From Hyphomicrobium_A sp964405975 (lineage in GTDB: Bacteria; Pseudomonadota; Alphaproteobacteria; Rhizobiales; Hyphomicrobiaceae), in contig CAYOPW010000001.1 in assembly GCA_964405975.1 (NCBI GenBank), positions 65,913-129,912 of the forward strand: DNA of 64,000 nucleotides, given 5' to 3'. Position 1 is the stretch's first letter. Each line of letters begins with the position of its first letter. Below, piece by piece: positions 24,744-33,946 of the stretch. A program made the position numbers and the translations under genes. A model generated the notes under the pieces. That model made no database searches. It worked only from the letters and a program-made list of their open reading frames with translations, and was not told the origin of the DNA.

Positions 24744-26261
24744 CTACTTCTCATACCTGTCGGCGACGAAACGGTCGAGCAAACGCACGCCCCAGCCTGA
24801 TCCCCAGCTCGGATTAATATCCGATTTGGGCGCGTCCATCGCGGTGCCGGCCAGATCGATGTGCGCCCAAGGCGTATCTTTCACGAAGGCTTTGAGAAAT
24901 GCAGCGGCCGTGCACGCCCCTGCCCAGCGTCCGCCAAGGTTTTTGATGTCGGCGTTCTTGGATTCCATCATCTTATCGTAAGCCTTATCGAGTGGCATTC
25001 GCCACACCTTCTCGCCTGTCGTCGAGGAGGCATCGAGCAGATCGTTGGCGAGTTTGTCATCGTTGACGAACAACCCAGCGTACTCCTTGCCGAGTGCCAT
25101 CATGATGGCGCCCGTCAACGTCGCAAGATCGACAATGAGCCGGGGTTTGAAACGCTCCTGAACATAGGAAATCAGGTCGCCGAGAACGAGGCGCCCCTCT
25201 GCGTCCGTATTTAACACCTCGACCGTTTGGCCTGAGTACGATGTCACAATATCACCGGGTCGTGTTGCAGAACCTGAAGGCATGTTCTCCACAAGCCCGA
25301 TGATACCGACCGCATTGACGTTCGCTTTGCGCTCGGCCAGCGCGTGCATGAGCCCGACGACGCAGGCCGCCCCCCCCATGTCGCCTTTCATGTCCTCCAT
25401 ACCCGAAGACGGCTTGATTGAAATTCCGCCAGTATCAAACACCACGCCCTTTCCGATAAAGGCCAGGGGTTTGGAGCGTTTCGATTTTGCCCCGTGCCAC
25501 TGCATGATAGCCACACGCGCAGGCCGCACGCTGCCTTGAGCGACGGCAAGTAGCGCCCCCATTTTGAGGTCGGCGATTTGCTCGGCATCAAGAATTTCAA
25601 CCTCGACGCCGACGTTTTCCAGATCGCGCGCCCGCTCAGCAAATTCGATGGGTCCCAATACGTTGGCTGGCTCGTTGACGAGATCGCGGGCCATGACGAC
25701 GCCGTTGGCGACCGCTTCATAGCGGGCAAAGGCCGCGCGTGCCTTATCGGAGTTGGCACAGTGAATGACGAGCTTCTTTAGACGGCCAGAGGCCGCGTTC
25801 TCTTCATCGTTGCCTTTCTTCGTCTGGTATTTACTGAACTCATAAAGACGCAGCGCAGCGCCGAAACCTAAAAGCGCGGAAATTGTTTCCGCCTTCATGC
25901 CGCCGGTGGTCATCATGTCAGCAATCAGGCTTGCCGTCCCCGCCTTGCGCGCCGAGATTGCTCCGGCAATCGCACCGCCAAGCGTCACCCAATCGCTTTC
26001 TTTCAGATCAGCAGCCTTACCAATACCAAACACCAAGAGGCGGCTAATAGCGATGCGTGGCGGCGCGAGGAGTTCGGCGGTGCTTTTCTTCTTGCCTTTA
26101 AATTGTGCTGCCTCAGCGGCCTTCAGAATTGCGCCGCCCGAGCCGGAATCGAGTTCCTTGGCGCGGCTCCCAAGTGCCATGTCGTCGCTTGCAAGCACGA
26201 CAGTCATGGCTTCGGGGTCGGCTCCTAATGGGGCGAATACAATTTCAGGACGTTCAGACAT
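24744..26261 (-). CDS. pepA: leucyl aminopeptidase (M17, PepA)
   Basis: 505 aa from the ATG at 26261, which has TGGGAG 9 nt upstream; an open frame reaching 26474 adds 71 residues without any domain and is rejected. The N-terminal macro-like domain is followed by the M17 catalytic domain with metal ligands and active site in GKGVVFDTGGISIKPSSGMEDMKGD and the signature NTDAEGRLVLGD. It releases N-terminal Leu and other residues from peptides as a hexamer with two Mn/Zn ions per subunit. E. coli PepA (XerB) also binds DNA as an accessory factor in Xer recombination at ColE1 cer. Here the gene ends 85 bp from dif, which may be coincidence. Confidence 0.96.
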   Translation of the reverse strand: MSERPEIVFAPLGADPEAMTVVLASDDMALGSRAKELDSGSGGAILKAAEAAQFKGKKKSTAELLAPPRIAISRLLVFGIGKAADLKESDWVTLGGAIAGAISARKAGTASLIADMMTTGGMKAETISALLGFGAALRLYEFSKYQTKKGNDEENAASGRLKKLVIHCANSDKARAAFARYEAVANGVVMARDLVNEPANVLGPIEFAERARDLENVGVEVEILDAEQIADLKMGALLAVAQGSVRPARVAIMQWHGAKSKRSKPLAFIGKGVVFDTGGISIKPSSGMEDMKGDMGGAACVVGLMHALAERKANVNAVGIIGLVENMPSGSATRPGDIVTSYSGQTVEVLNTDAEGRLVLGDLISYVQERFKPRLIVDLATLTGAIMMALGKEYAGLFVNDDKLANDLLDASSTTGEKVWRMPLDKAYDKMMESKNADIKNLGGRWAGACTAAAFLKAFVKDTPWAHIDLAGTAMDAPKSDINPSWGSGWGVRLLDRFVADRYEK

Positions 26262-26670
26262 CTGACGGGCTCCCAGTTGGAGGCTTTTCGGGGCTGCCTG
26301 ACTAGGAGGCAAAAGCGGGGCCGCTCGCGGATGACGTATCCGCGCGACTGCTTCCGCTGCCGAAAAACGGAAGACCCCGAACCTTGCATGCAGGCAGGGA
26401 GAGGACGACGGTCGCGTCGCATCCCGAGCTAAGCCAGTCACGGGACAGTTGCAACCAAAGCCCGCGAAAAGCACGAATTTTTGTGATCCTGAGGAAGAAG
26501 TACGTTCCCGCTACGTTCACAATCGTAGCAGTCCGGCACCAACCTGTTACTTGATTGCCGAATGTCTGGTGATGGGCCGAACTTTCGCCACGCTGCTATG
26601 GGACTTGGGAATCTGGGACCGATTCAGGGCTCGTCGTGAAGAAGAGCCCCAATTCACCTCGTCGGATGCG
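26262..26670. promoter_or_regulatory. divergent pepA/lptF regulatory region
   Basis: 409 nt without a supported gene. On the pepA side its leader holds a perfect 7-bp hairpin (CGCGGAT, GACGT, ATCCGCG at 26326-26344) and a larger imperfect stem closed by GCTTTT/AAAAGC (26283-26316). On the lptF side there is a 5-bp repeat CTACG...CGTAG (26511-26528). No clear -35/-10 pair was found by eye on either strand. Open frames crossing the region are extensions of pepA and lptF without homology. Confidence 0.4.
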
Positions 26671-27909
26671 ATGACAATCTTTGAAAGGTATGTCTTTCGG
26701 CAGGCCGGCGGAGCGCTGCTGATCATCCTCTTTTCGCTGTCGGCCATCGTATGGGTTGCCCTTGCACTCCGGCAGCTCAATGTCGTGACGTCGCAGGGCC
26801 AAAGCGCGTGGATGCTGTTCAAGATGACCACGCTCGCTTTGCCGGGCTTGATTGCAATTATTGCTCCATTCGCCCTGCTGATTGCCACCATCCACACGCT
26901 CAACCGTCTTAACGGCGACAGCGAGCTGATCGTATTGACCGCATCGGGTGCAACCATCTGGACCCCGGCCAAGCCAATCCTTCTGCTCGCCACGCTCGTT
27001 GCTCTGGGCGTCACCTTTGTCAACCACGCAGCTATGCCCTGGAGCTTTCGGCTCTTGCGCCAATACGTTGTCCAGGTGCGGACCGACCTTTTGACCCAAG
27101 TCATTCAACCGGGGCGCTTTTCTAGCCCTGAGCGCAATCTGACATTTCACATCCGCGAGCGCACCCTCAACGGTGAGCTCCGGGGCCTCATCATGCATGA
27201 CACGCGCGATAAAAAGCAGAGCCAATCCTACTTGGCGGAGCGGGGCGTGATCGTAAAGCAGGAGCCGTCCAGCTATCTGGTTATGAGCGAGGGCCATATT
27301 GTGCGGCGACAGGCCGGCGACGAACCAGCTCAAGTGATCGCGTTCGATAAGTACGCAATCGATTTGGCGCAGTTCGAGCGCAAGGTGGCGGGCCAAAATA
27401 GCGATCTCAAAACCCGCGAACGCTATCTGAGCGAGCTACTTAATCCTGAGCCGACGAGCAAAAGATACCGACAAGCACCAGGACGCTTTTGGGCCGAAGT
27501 GCATGAGCGCTTCTCAAACCCGCTCTACCCTATTGCGTTTGCGTTGATCGCGCTGGCGTGGGTCGGCCAAGCCCAGAGCACGCGTCAGAACCGGCTGCAC
27601 TACGTCGCGGCCGCGTTCGTCATAGCCGTAGGCGCGCGCGTGGCGGGCCTTGCACTCAACAACATCGTTTCCGTTGAAACCGTCTTGGCCCCCCTGCTTT
27701 ACGTGTTGCCAATTGCTGCAGCCGGCTCGGCGTTATGGCTCTTAAGTCACCCCACACGTGAGCCAACTGCGCCCGCCTTCATTGCAGAGCTGTTCGAAGC
27801 GATCACAGGGGTTTTCCGCAAATTTCCGAACATTTTTGCTCGAAGAAATAAAGGACAGACAGCGCTTCGCCAGCTCCCTGCCCCTAGTCGCGGAGCCAAT
27901 GTGCGATGA
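26671..27909 (+). CDS. lptF: LPS export permease LptF
   Basis: 412 aa from the ATG at 26671 (MTIFERYVFRQ, the usual start of the family). An open frame back to 26449 adds 74 unlikely residues. Three N-terminal membrane helices (ALLIILFSLSAIVWVALAL; LPGLIAIIAPFALLIATIHTL; ILLLATLVALGVTFV), a periplasmic jellyroll domain (~125-300), then three C-terminal helices ending near 390. With LptG and the LptB ATPase it extracts LPS from the inner membrane and passes it to LptC/LptA. It overlaps lptG by 4 nt (ATGA), indicating coupled synthesis of the heterodimer. The C-terminal tail is basic (FARRNKGQTALRQ). Confidence 0.95.
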   Translation: MTIFERYVFRQAGGALLIILFSLSAIVWVALALRQLNVVTSQGQSAWMLFKMTTLALPGLIAIIAPFALLIATIHTLNRLNGDSELIVLTASGATIWTPAKPILLLATLVALGVTFVNHAAMPWSFRLLRQYVVQVRTDLLTQVIQPGRFSSPERNLTFHIRERTLNGELRGLIMHDTRDKKQSQSYLAERGVIVKQEPSSYLVMSEGHIVRRQAGDEPAQVIAFDKYAIDLAQFERKVAGQNSDLKTRERYLSELLNPEPTSKRYRQAPGRFWAEVHERFSNPLYPIAFALIALAWVGQAQSTRQNRLHYVAAAFVIAVGARVAGLALNNIVSVETVLAPLLYVLPIAAAGSALWLLSHPTREPTAPAFIAELFEAITGVFRKFPNIFARRNKGQTALRQLPAPSRGANVR

Positions 27910-29003
27910 CCCAATTCAGCATCCTAACCCGGTACATCGCGAAGCGGTTCGTTCTAGCGATACTGCTAACATTCCTTCTTTGTTCTCTTCTCATCTACAT
28001 GATCGATTTGGTCGAACTGCTGCGCCAGTCGGGCAAGTACGGCGGTGCGTCCATCTGGACCGTGGCCTTCATTGGGCTGCTTAGATTGCCCGCCTATGCG
28101 GAATATCTCGTCGCATTCGCAGTACTCGTCGGCAGTATCGGGACGCTCCTGGTGCTCAGCCGCAAAAGCGAACTGACCGTGATGCGGGCCGGCGGGATGT
28201 CGGTATGGCAGTTTCTCAAGCCAGGCATAATTGTAGCGATCATTCTCGGGACGTTTGGCGTAGCTGTTTTTAATCCGATAGCCGCTGGTGCACGCAGCAA
28301 GTCCGAGGCCGTCTACGCGGAGACTTTTGGCAGGGAAACCAACTTGTTACGTTCGCGCTCCGCGGGCGGGTCGTGGCTGCGCCAGGACGGCGCCGATGGT
28401 CAGTCCGTCATCAGCGCCGCGCTAGCCTCCAATCGAGGGCTAACGCTGACCGGCGTTACGGTGTTCATTTTTGATCACGGCGGCCACTTTGTGGAGCGCA
28501 TCGATGGGGCTCGCGCGGACTTGCGGGTTGGTTTTTGGGAGATCCAGGATGCCTGGGTCGCCAGGATCGGCCAAGAGCCGGAAAAATTCGAAAAGTATCT
28601 CTTGTCCACCTATCTGACACCCGAGCGTGTGTCCGACGCCCTTGGTACGCTATCGTCAATGTCATTTTGGGAGCTGCCGGGCCTGATAGAAGTCGCTGAA
28701 AAAGCGCAACTTTCAGCCAATCGGCTACGCATCCAGTACGCGTCTCTTCTCTCCCGTCCAATGCTGTGTGCAGCAATGGTCCTTTTAGCGGCAACTGTGT
28801 CGTTGCGGTCATTCCGCTCCGGGGGCATCCAGACTATGATTATTGCAGGTTTGGCGGGGGGTTTAGGCTTTTTTCTACTCGCAGAAGTCTCTCGACAGAT
28901 CGGAGTGGCCGGATTGGTGCCTGCCTGGGCGGCGATCTGGTTGCCTATTGCCTTGGTTTTCGTTGTCTCGGCATCAGTGCTTTTGCACCAGGAGGATGGC
29001 TGA
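27906..29003 (+). CDS. lptG: LPS export permease LptG
   Basis: 365 aa. Same architecture as LptF: N-terminal helices (FVLAILLTFLLCSLLIYMIDLVELLR; YLVAFAVLVGSIGTLLVLS), the coupling-helix segment SRKSELTVMRAGGMSVWQF, a periplasmic domain (~130-270), and C-terminal helices (AAMVLLAATVSL; MIIAGLAGGLGFFLLAEV; AAIWLPIALVFVVSASVLL). Partner of LptF in the LptB2FG transporter. Its stop at 29001-29003 abuts the lptD start, and the AGGAGG near its 3' end serves lptD. Confidence 0.95.
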   Translation: MTQFSILTRYIAKRFVLAILLTFLLCSLLIYMIDLVELLRQSGKYGGASIWTVAFIGLLRLPAYAEYLVAFAVLVGSIGTLLVLSRKSELTVMRAGGMSVWQFLKPGIIVAIILGTFGVAVFNPIAAGARSKSEAVYAETFGRETNLLRSRSAGGSWLRQDGADGQSVISAALASNRGLTLTGVTVFIFDHGGHFVERIDGARADLRVGFWEIQDAWVARIGQEPEKFEKYLLSTYLTPERVSDALGTLSSMSFWELPGLIEVAEKAQLSANRLRIQYASLLSRPMLCAAMVLLAATVSLRSFRSGGIQTMIIAGLAGGLGFFLLAEVSRQIGVAGLVPAWAAIWLPIALVFVVSASVLLHQEDG

Positions 29004-29006
29004 GTG

Positions 29007-31421
29007 ATGCGTCATACGCGGACACCGCATGAGGGTTGCGGAAGGTCACGCGGTCCTTGCCGGCGCCGGAAGGTTGCTGGCCGGGAGCGTTTGGCCATGT
29101 TCGCGATTCTTGTTGCAATGCTCGCGTTTGGCAGCGGGCAGGCCTTCGCCCAGGATCCAAGCGTCCTGGCGCCTAAGACCCCATCGGATAGTTCATTCGG
29201 CGATACCGATATTTCTCCGCAGCTCAAGATTGATCGATCGCAGCCGCTCTATTTGCAGGCGGATGAGCTCATCTACGATACAGATGGGGATACCGTCATC
29301 GCGCGCGGCAATGTCGAGATCTACTACAACGACTACATCCTGACCTCCGACGAAGTCGTTTATAATCAGTCGGCGGGAACGCTGACCGCTGTCGGCAACG
29401 TCACCCTCAAGGAGCCCAACGGAAATATCCTGCGGGCCGATCGCTACACCCTGACTGACGACTTTCGGGACGGGTTCGTTCAATCATTGAGCATTGTTGC
29501 CAAAGACGATACGCGCATTGCTGCAGAGCGTGCAATACGGCGCGAAGGCAATGTCACGGAGTTCATCAATGGCCGCTTCACGCCTTGTAAGAGCGATGGC
29601 GGCATGCCGCCATTGTGGTGCATCAGTGCCGCGCGCGTGATCCACAATCAGCAGGACGCCAGCATCACGTATTACGATGCGCAGTTCGAATTTTTTGGCG
29701 TGCCCATCCTCTACACGCCCTACTTCCAGCATGCCGACGGCTCAGTGAAACGAAAGTCAGGTTTTTTAACGCCCGAGGTTGGGAGCTCCGACGCATTTGG
29801 CTTCAGCACGACGGTCCCCTACTACTTTGCGCTCGCGCCAAATTACGACTTCACCTTCTATCCAAAGTACATGACCCGCCAGGGTGTGCTGTGGCAGGGT
29901 GACTGGCGCCACCGGCTCGCTAATGGACAGTACCATGTGAAGCTTGCCGGCATTGATCAGGACGCTGGACAACTACCAGGCGACATACAAGATCGCGAAA
30001 AGTACGATGGCTGGAGAGGCAGCATCGAAACGAAGGGCCTATTCTCTCTGTCGAGCTGGTGGAAAACTGGTTGGGACGTCACGATCGAAAGCGACGACGC
30101 TTTTCGCCGTTTCTACAAGCTCGACAACGTCCTGCTGACGGACCGCGTCAACCGCGGGTTCCTTATCGGCCAATCGGACCGCAATTATTTCGGCATGAAT
30201 GTCTATCAATTGGGCGGGCTCTTATTAAATGACCCACCCGAGTCTGACTCTTGGGTGCATCCCATCATCGACTATAACTACGTGGCGGCCGACCCCATTC
30301 TCGGCGGCGAGTTGCGCTGGAATACCAACGTGCTGAGCCTGACGAGCGATAATGAATCCCAAGGGCCCGGTGCCGAGAGCAACAATCGCATTGTGACAGA
30401 GGTTAAATGGCGCCGGCGCCTCACAGATCATATCGGCATCACGTACACGCCGTTCGGTGAATTGCGCGGCGACATTTACCAACTCAATAACTACTTCGAT
30501 CCGCAAACTGCGACCTTCGTTGACAGCGACACATCCCTGGCGCGCGGGCTCGCCTTCGGGGGCGTGACGGTGGCTTATCCTTGGGTCGCCAATTCCAGCA
30601 GAGGTTCGCACGTTGTTGAGCCCATCGGTCAAATCATTGGCCGTCAGAACAATGTCAGACAGCGCGATCTACCGGACCAGGACGCGCAAAGTCTTGTGTT
30701 CGACGACACGAACCTCTTTGAGACCACCAAATTCTCAGGTTACGACCGCATCGAGACGGGATCGCGCGCCAACGTCGGCGTGCAGTATACCTTCCAGGCG
30801 AATTCCGGCGGTTATCTCCGAGTGCTCGGCGGGCAGAGCTTCCAGCTCTCAGGCGACAACCCTTATCTGGACCCCGGCACTGATCAAGAAGGTAACCCTG
30901 TCTTCACGCCAAACAATGGATTGGAGACGAACAGGTCCGACTACGTGTTGGGCGCCTACATAGCGCCGTCGGACTTCTTCCGGGTCATTGCTCAAAGCCG
31001 CTTTAATGAGGATGATTTGGCCTTGCGCCGCCAGGATACGACGGCGATTGCCGGGTATGGCCCCTTCTATGCAACAGCGACGTATGCATATGAAGCAAAC
31101 GCTCAGGCTCAGGGTTTCACAGACGCCCAGCAGGACGTGCTCACATCCCTAAACGTGGCCCTCACCGAGCATTGGAGCGTCAAGGGCGGAATGCGCTACG
31201 ACATCGACTCGGATAAATTACTGCAAAACCTACTCCAAATCCGCTATGCGGACGAATGCTTCGTTCTTACTGCCCAGTACACGGGCAACTACTTTGATAG
31301 TGACGAGATTGCGGATGGCACCACTGTACTGTTACGCTTCGAGCTGAAGCATCTGGGCTCGTTCGGCTATAAAACCGATGCGCTTGATTATGCCTTCTCC
31401 GAGCAGCAGTCGGGCGGGTAG
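29007..31421 (+). CDS. lptD: LPS assembly outer membrane protein LptD
   Basis: 804 aa from the ATG at 29007; a GTG at 29004, directly after the lptG stop, is equally well spaced from AGGAGG. A long basic N-region precedes a Sec signal (MFAILVAMLAFGSGQAFA). The OstA/LptA-like periplasmic domain (~60-180: LYLQADELIYDTDGDTVIARGNVEIYYNDY) is followed by the large C-terminal beta-barrel ending with aromatic-rich strands. Two Cys (FTPCKSDGG and PLWCIS) and a later one (ADECFVL) are candidates for the disulfides that bridge domains. It inserts LPS into the outer leaflet with LptE. Third gene of the lptFGD set. Confidence 0.95.
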   Translation: MRHTRTPHEGCGRSRGPCRRRKVAGRERLAMFAILVAMLAFGSGQAFAQDPSVLAPKTPSDSSFGDTDISPQLKIDRSQPLYLQADELIYDTDGDTVIARGNVEIYYNDYILTSDEVVYNQSAGTLTAVGNVTLKEPNGNILRADRYTLTDDFRDGFVQSLSIVAKDDTRIAAERAIRREGNVTEFINGRFTPCKSDGGMPPLWCISAARVIHNQQDASITYYDAQFEFFGVPILYTPYFQHADGSVKRKSGFLTPEVGSSDAFGFSTTVPYYFALAPNYDFTFYPKYMTRQGVLWQGDWRHRLANGQYHVKLAGIDQDAGQLPGDIQDREKYDGWRGSIETKGLFSLSSWWKTGWDVTIESDDAFRRFYKLDNVLLTDRVNRGFLIGQSDRNYFGMNVYQLGGLLLNDPPESDSWVHPIIDYNYVAADPILGGELRWNTNVLSLTSDNESQGPGAESNNRIVTEVKWRRRLTDHIGITYTPFGELRGDIYQLNNYFDPQTATFVDSDTSLARGLAFGGVTVAYPWVANSSRGSHVVEPIGQIIGRQNNVRQRDLPDQDAQSLVFDDTNLFETTKFSGYDRIETGSRANVGVQYTFQANSGGYLRVLGGQSFQLSGDNPYLDPGTDQEGNPVFTPNNGLETNRSDYVLGAYIAPSDFFRVIAQSRFNEDDLALRRQDTTAIAGYGPFYATATYAYEANAQAQGFTDAQQDVLTSLNVALTEHWSVKGGMRYDIDSDKLLQNLLQIRYADECFVLTAQYTGNYFDSDEIADGTTVLLRFELKHLGSFGYKTDALDYAFSEQQSGG

Positions 31422-31604
31422 GGTAAAGGCGGCGGGACGTTTCACATAGGCTCCCCGCTCGCCACCCAGGCCACCTGATGCCACGGCTCCGCCACGGTTC
31501 GTGTGGATAACATGATGCTAGCCCGAGCCGCGGGGCTAAGAATCTCTCACGTTATCGAGATCCTCCCATGACGAAATGAGTCACAAACCCAAAAGACAAA
31601 CACG

Positions 31605-32897
31605 ATGAAATATGCGCCACAGCGCTGCGGTCCACGCCAGTCTCTGGCTTGGCGAACCTATGCCCTTCTCGCGGTGTGCCTAGCATTTGCCGCAGCACCG
31701 CCGGCTGGAACCATCTCAGCGCGCGCGCAGGGCGCCTCGCCCGCCGGCAATTCAGCATCACCAGCGGCAGCATCCAAGAAATCAACACAACCCAATTCTT
31801 CTTCTGCGACGCGATCCGCTGCCAGCAAGCCGATGCGGAAGCGGCGGCGCTCATCCGGCGCGAGCCAGTCCATCGTTGCGCTCGTCAATGACGACCCGAT
31901 CACCGGTTACGAAGTCCTACAACGACGACGCCTCATGGCCATGGGCAAAAATATCAATTCTCAGGTGCAGGCGAACTTTAAGCGTCTCATCAAGGACCCG
32001 AAAACCACCGCACGCTTGAAGGCCATACTCGACGAAACGGTTAAGGCGAACGAAGGCAAGTCGAAGGATGAGATCATCAAGATCTTCGAGGGACGCAAGA
32101 AGGCGTTTGGCCGCTCTCTGCAAAAACAGGCCATCGAAACAGCGCGAAGATCGACCATGCCCTCGCAAAAAGCCGCGTTAAAAGAGCTAATAAATGAACG
32201 ACTGCAATTGCAGGAGGCCAAGCGCATCAATGCGCTGGCCTCCGATGCAGATGTCAACCGTGTCCTGGCCGGCATGGCCAAGCGCAATAAAGTGACGCCA
32301 AAAGATCTGGCCAAGAATATTGCAAAGATGGGCGGCAACATTGATGCGATGAAGGAGCGGATCAGAGCATCGATGTCGTGGAACAATGTGATCCGCCGGC
32401 GTTTCGGGCATCGCATTCAGGCCGCAACGCGCGGACTGGACGTTATGATAGCTGACGTCGAGGGCGGCGATGGCATAGAATTGCGAATCCAACGGATTTT
32501 GCTGACCATGCCGATAAAGCTCGACCAGAAACAGGTGGCGGGGCGGCTGCGCGATGCAGAGCTTTTGCGCGCGAAATTCACCGACTGCAAAGGCACCTCT
32601 TCACTGGCGACGGGTGTAACGGGTGCACGTTTCCAGAACCTGGGTCTTCGTTCGCCATCAAGTATCCCTGAGCCGACGCGCACCCTCCTGCTGAGCGCGC
32701 AGGATGACGAAATGCTGCCGCCAAGCGTTGGCGAGAGTGGCGTAGAGTTGTGGGCGGTTTGTGGCCGTAAGACCATTCCCGCACGAGAGAAAAAGCGCGC
32801 ATCAGCGAAGGATAAACTCCAGCAGAAGGAATTCGAGATCCTCTCCAAGCGCCATCTCAAGGACCTGCGCCAGGACGCCCTTATCGAGTATCGCTAA
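31605..32897 (+). CDS. surA: SurA-like periplasmic chaperone with degenerate parvulin domain
   Basis: 430 aa. Signal peptide (RTYALLAVCLAFAAAPPAG), a Ser/Ala/Lys-rich disordered stretch to ~85, then the SurA N-terminal domain (SIVALVNDDPITGYEVLQRRRLMA and the helical core to ~290). The region ~300-400 corresponds to one parvulin domain (LRIQRILLTMPI... NLGLRSPSSIPEP... GVELWAVCGR) but lacks the usual HIL/GGDLGW signature, so isomerase activity is doubtful. Its role would be escorting outer-membrane proteins such as LptD, which is encoded just upstream. No clear Shine-Dalgarno is seen at 31605. The stop shares an A with the pdxA start (TAATG). Confidence 0.85.
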   Translation: MKYAPQRCGPRQSLAWRTYALLAVCLAFAAAPPAGTISARAQGASPAGNSASPAAASKKSTQPNSSSATRSAASKPMRKRRRSSGASQSIVALVNDDPITGYEVLQRRRLMAMGKNINSQVQANFKRLIKDPKTTARLKAILDETVKANEGKSKDEIIKIFEGRKKAFGRSLQKQAIETARRSTMPSQKAALKELINERLQLQEAKRINALASDADVNRVLAGMAKRNKVTPKDLAKNIAKMGGNIDAMKERIRASMSWNNVIRRRFGHRIQAATRGLDVMIADVEGGDGIELRIQRILLTMPIKLDQKQVAGRLRDAELLRAKFTDCKGTSSLATGVTGARFQNLGLRSPSSIPEPTRTLLLSAQDDEMLPPSVGESGVELWAVCGRKTIPAREKKRASAKDKLQQKEFEILSKRHLKDLRQDALIEYR

Positions 32898-33946
32898 TGT
32901 GTGCTGCGGCCAAGCGCCGGTATCGAACGCCGATCGCAGTTAGCATGGGCGACCCGGCCGGGATCGGTGCGGAGATAAGTCTCAAGGCGTGGGCACAGCG
33001 GAATGCGCACGACCTTCCCCCATTCGTGCTCTTTGCAGACGCTCCGACCCTCACCCAGCGTATCCGCCTAATGGATCTCGCGGCGAGGCCGCAGATCATC
33101 CGATCCCTTTCAGAGGCGGTCGACGTCTTTGCCAGCGCCCTTCCCGTCTGGCCTGTCTCTCTGGCAGAACCGGCTACGCCTGGCACGCCCAATCCCGCCA
33201 ACGCCACAGCCGTGATCACCGCCATCGAGCACGCAACTGCAGCCGTTATTAGCGGTGAGGCAATGGCCCTGGTCACTAATCCTATCGCCAAGAGCGTTCT
33301 GGCCTCGTCCGGCTTTGCTTATCCCGGCCACACCGAGTTTCTGGCCGCCCTCGCACGGCGCCATTTTCCCTCGCTGCGGATTCGCCCCGTCATGATGTTG
33401 GCAAGTGAACCTCTGCGCGTCGTGCCGCTCACCATTCATATCCCGCTTGCCGATGTGCCCAAGGAGGTGACACGAGAAGCGATCCTGGATACGGCACGTA
33501 TCACGTTCGAGGCCCTGAAGCGTGACTTTGCCATTGCCACTCCACGTGTTGCCGTGACTGGCCTTAATCCGCACAGCGGTGAGGAAGGCACCATGGGCAG
33601 CGAGGAACGCAACGTTATTGCGCCCGCAATTGAGGATTTATGCAGGGAGGGATATTCGATCACGGGTCCGCACCCGGCCGATACCTTGTTTCACGCGGGT
33701 ATACGAGGAAGCTATGATGCAGTGATCGCCATGTACCATGACCAGGCTCTGATCCCGTTCAAGACACTTGCCTTCGAACACGGCGTCAACGTCACGCTGG
33801 GTCTGCCTTTCGTGCGCACGTCCCCCGATCACGGCACAGCTTTTGACATTGCTGCGCAAGCGACTGCCTCACCGCAAAGCTTTATGGAGAGCCTCAGACT
33901 TGCAGCCCAAATCGCCACCGCGCGTGCCCCAGCGGCGCCAGGATGA
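32897..33946 (+). CDS. pdxA: 4-hydroxythreonine-4-phosphate dehydrogenase
   Basis: 349 aa. NAD-dependent oxidation of 4-phosphohydroxy-L-threonine in de novo pyridoxal phosphate synthesis. Family motifs: VSMGDPAGIGAEISLKAW at the start, TNPIAKSVL, YPGHTEFLA with a metal-binding His, GLNPHSGEEGTMGSEE, and the C-terminal AMYHDQALIPFKTLAF followed by RTSPDHGTAFDIA. It overlaps surA by 1 nt and rsmA by 4 nt, so lptD-surA-pdxA-rsmA is read as one translation-coupled string, the standard proteobacterial order. Confidence 0.97.
   Translation: MCAAAKRRYRTPIAVSMGDPAGIGAEISLKAWAQRNAHDLPPFVLFADAPTLTQRIRLMDLAARPQIIRSLSEAVDVFASALPVWPVSLAEPATPGTPNPANATAVITAIEHATAAVISGEAMALVTNPIAKSVLASSGFAYPGHTEFLAALARRHFPSLRIRPVMMLASEPLRVVPLTIHIPLADVPKEVTREAILDTARITFEALKRDFAIATPRVAVTGLNPHSGEEGTMGSEERNVIAPAIEDLCREGYSITGPHPADTLFHAGIRGSYDAVIAMYHDQALIPFKTLAFEHGVNVTLGLPFVRTSPDHGTAFDIAAQATASPQSFMESLRLAAQIATARAPAAPG

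Noticed and set aside
24744..26474. Long pepA frame starting at 26474
   Set aside because: The extra 71 residues have no family match, and the ATG at 26261 has a proper ribosome-binding site and M17 start.
26449..26670. N-terminal extension of lptF
   Set aside because: 74 residues without homology ahead of the conserved MTIFERY start.
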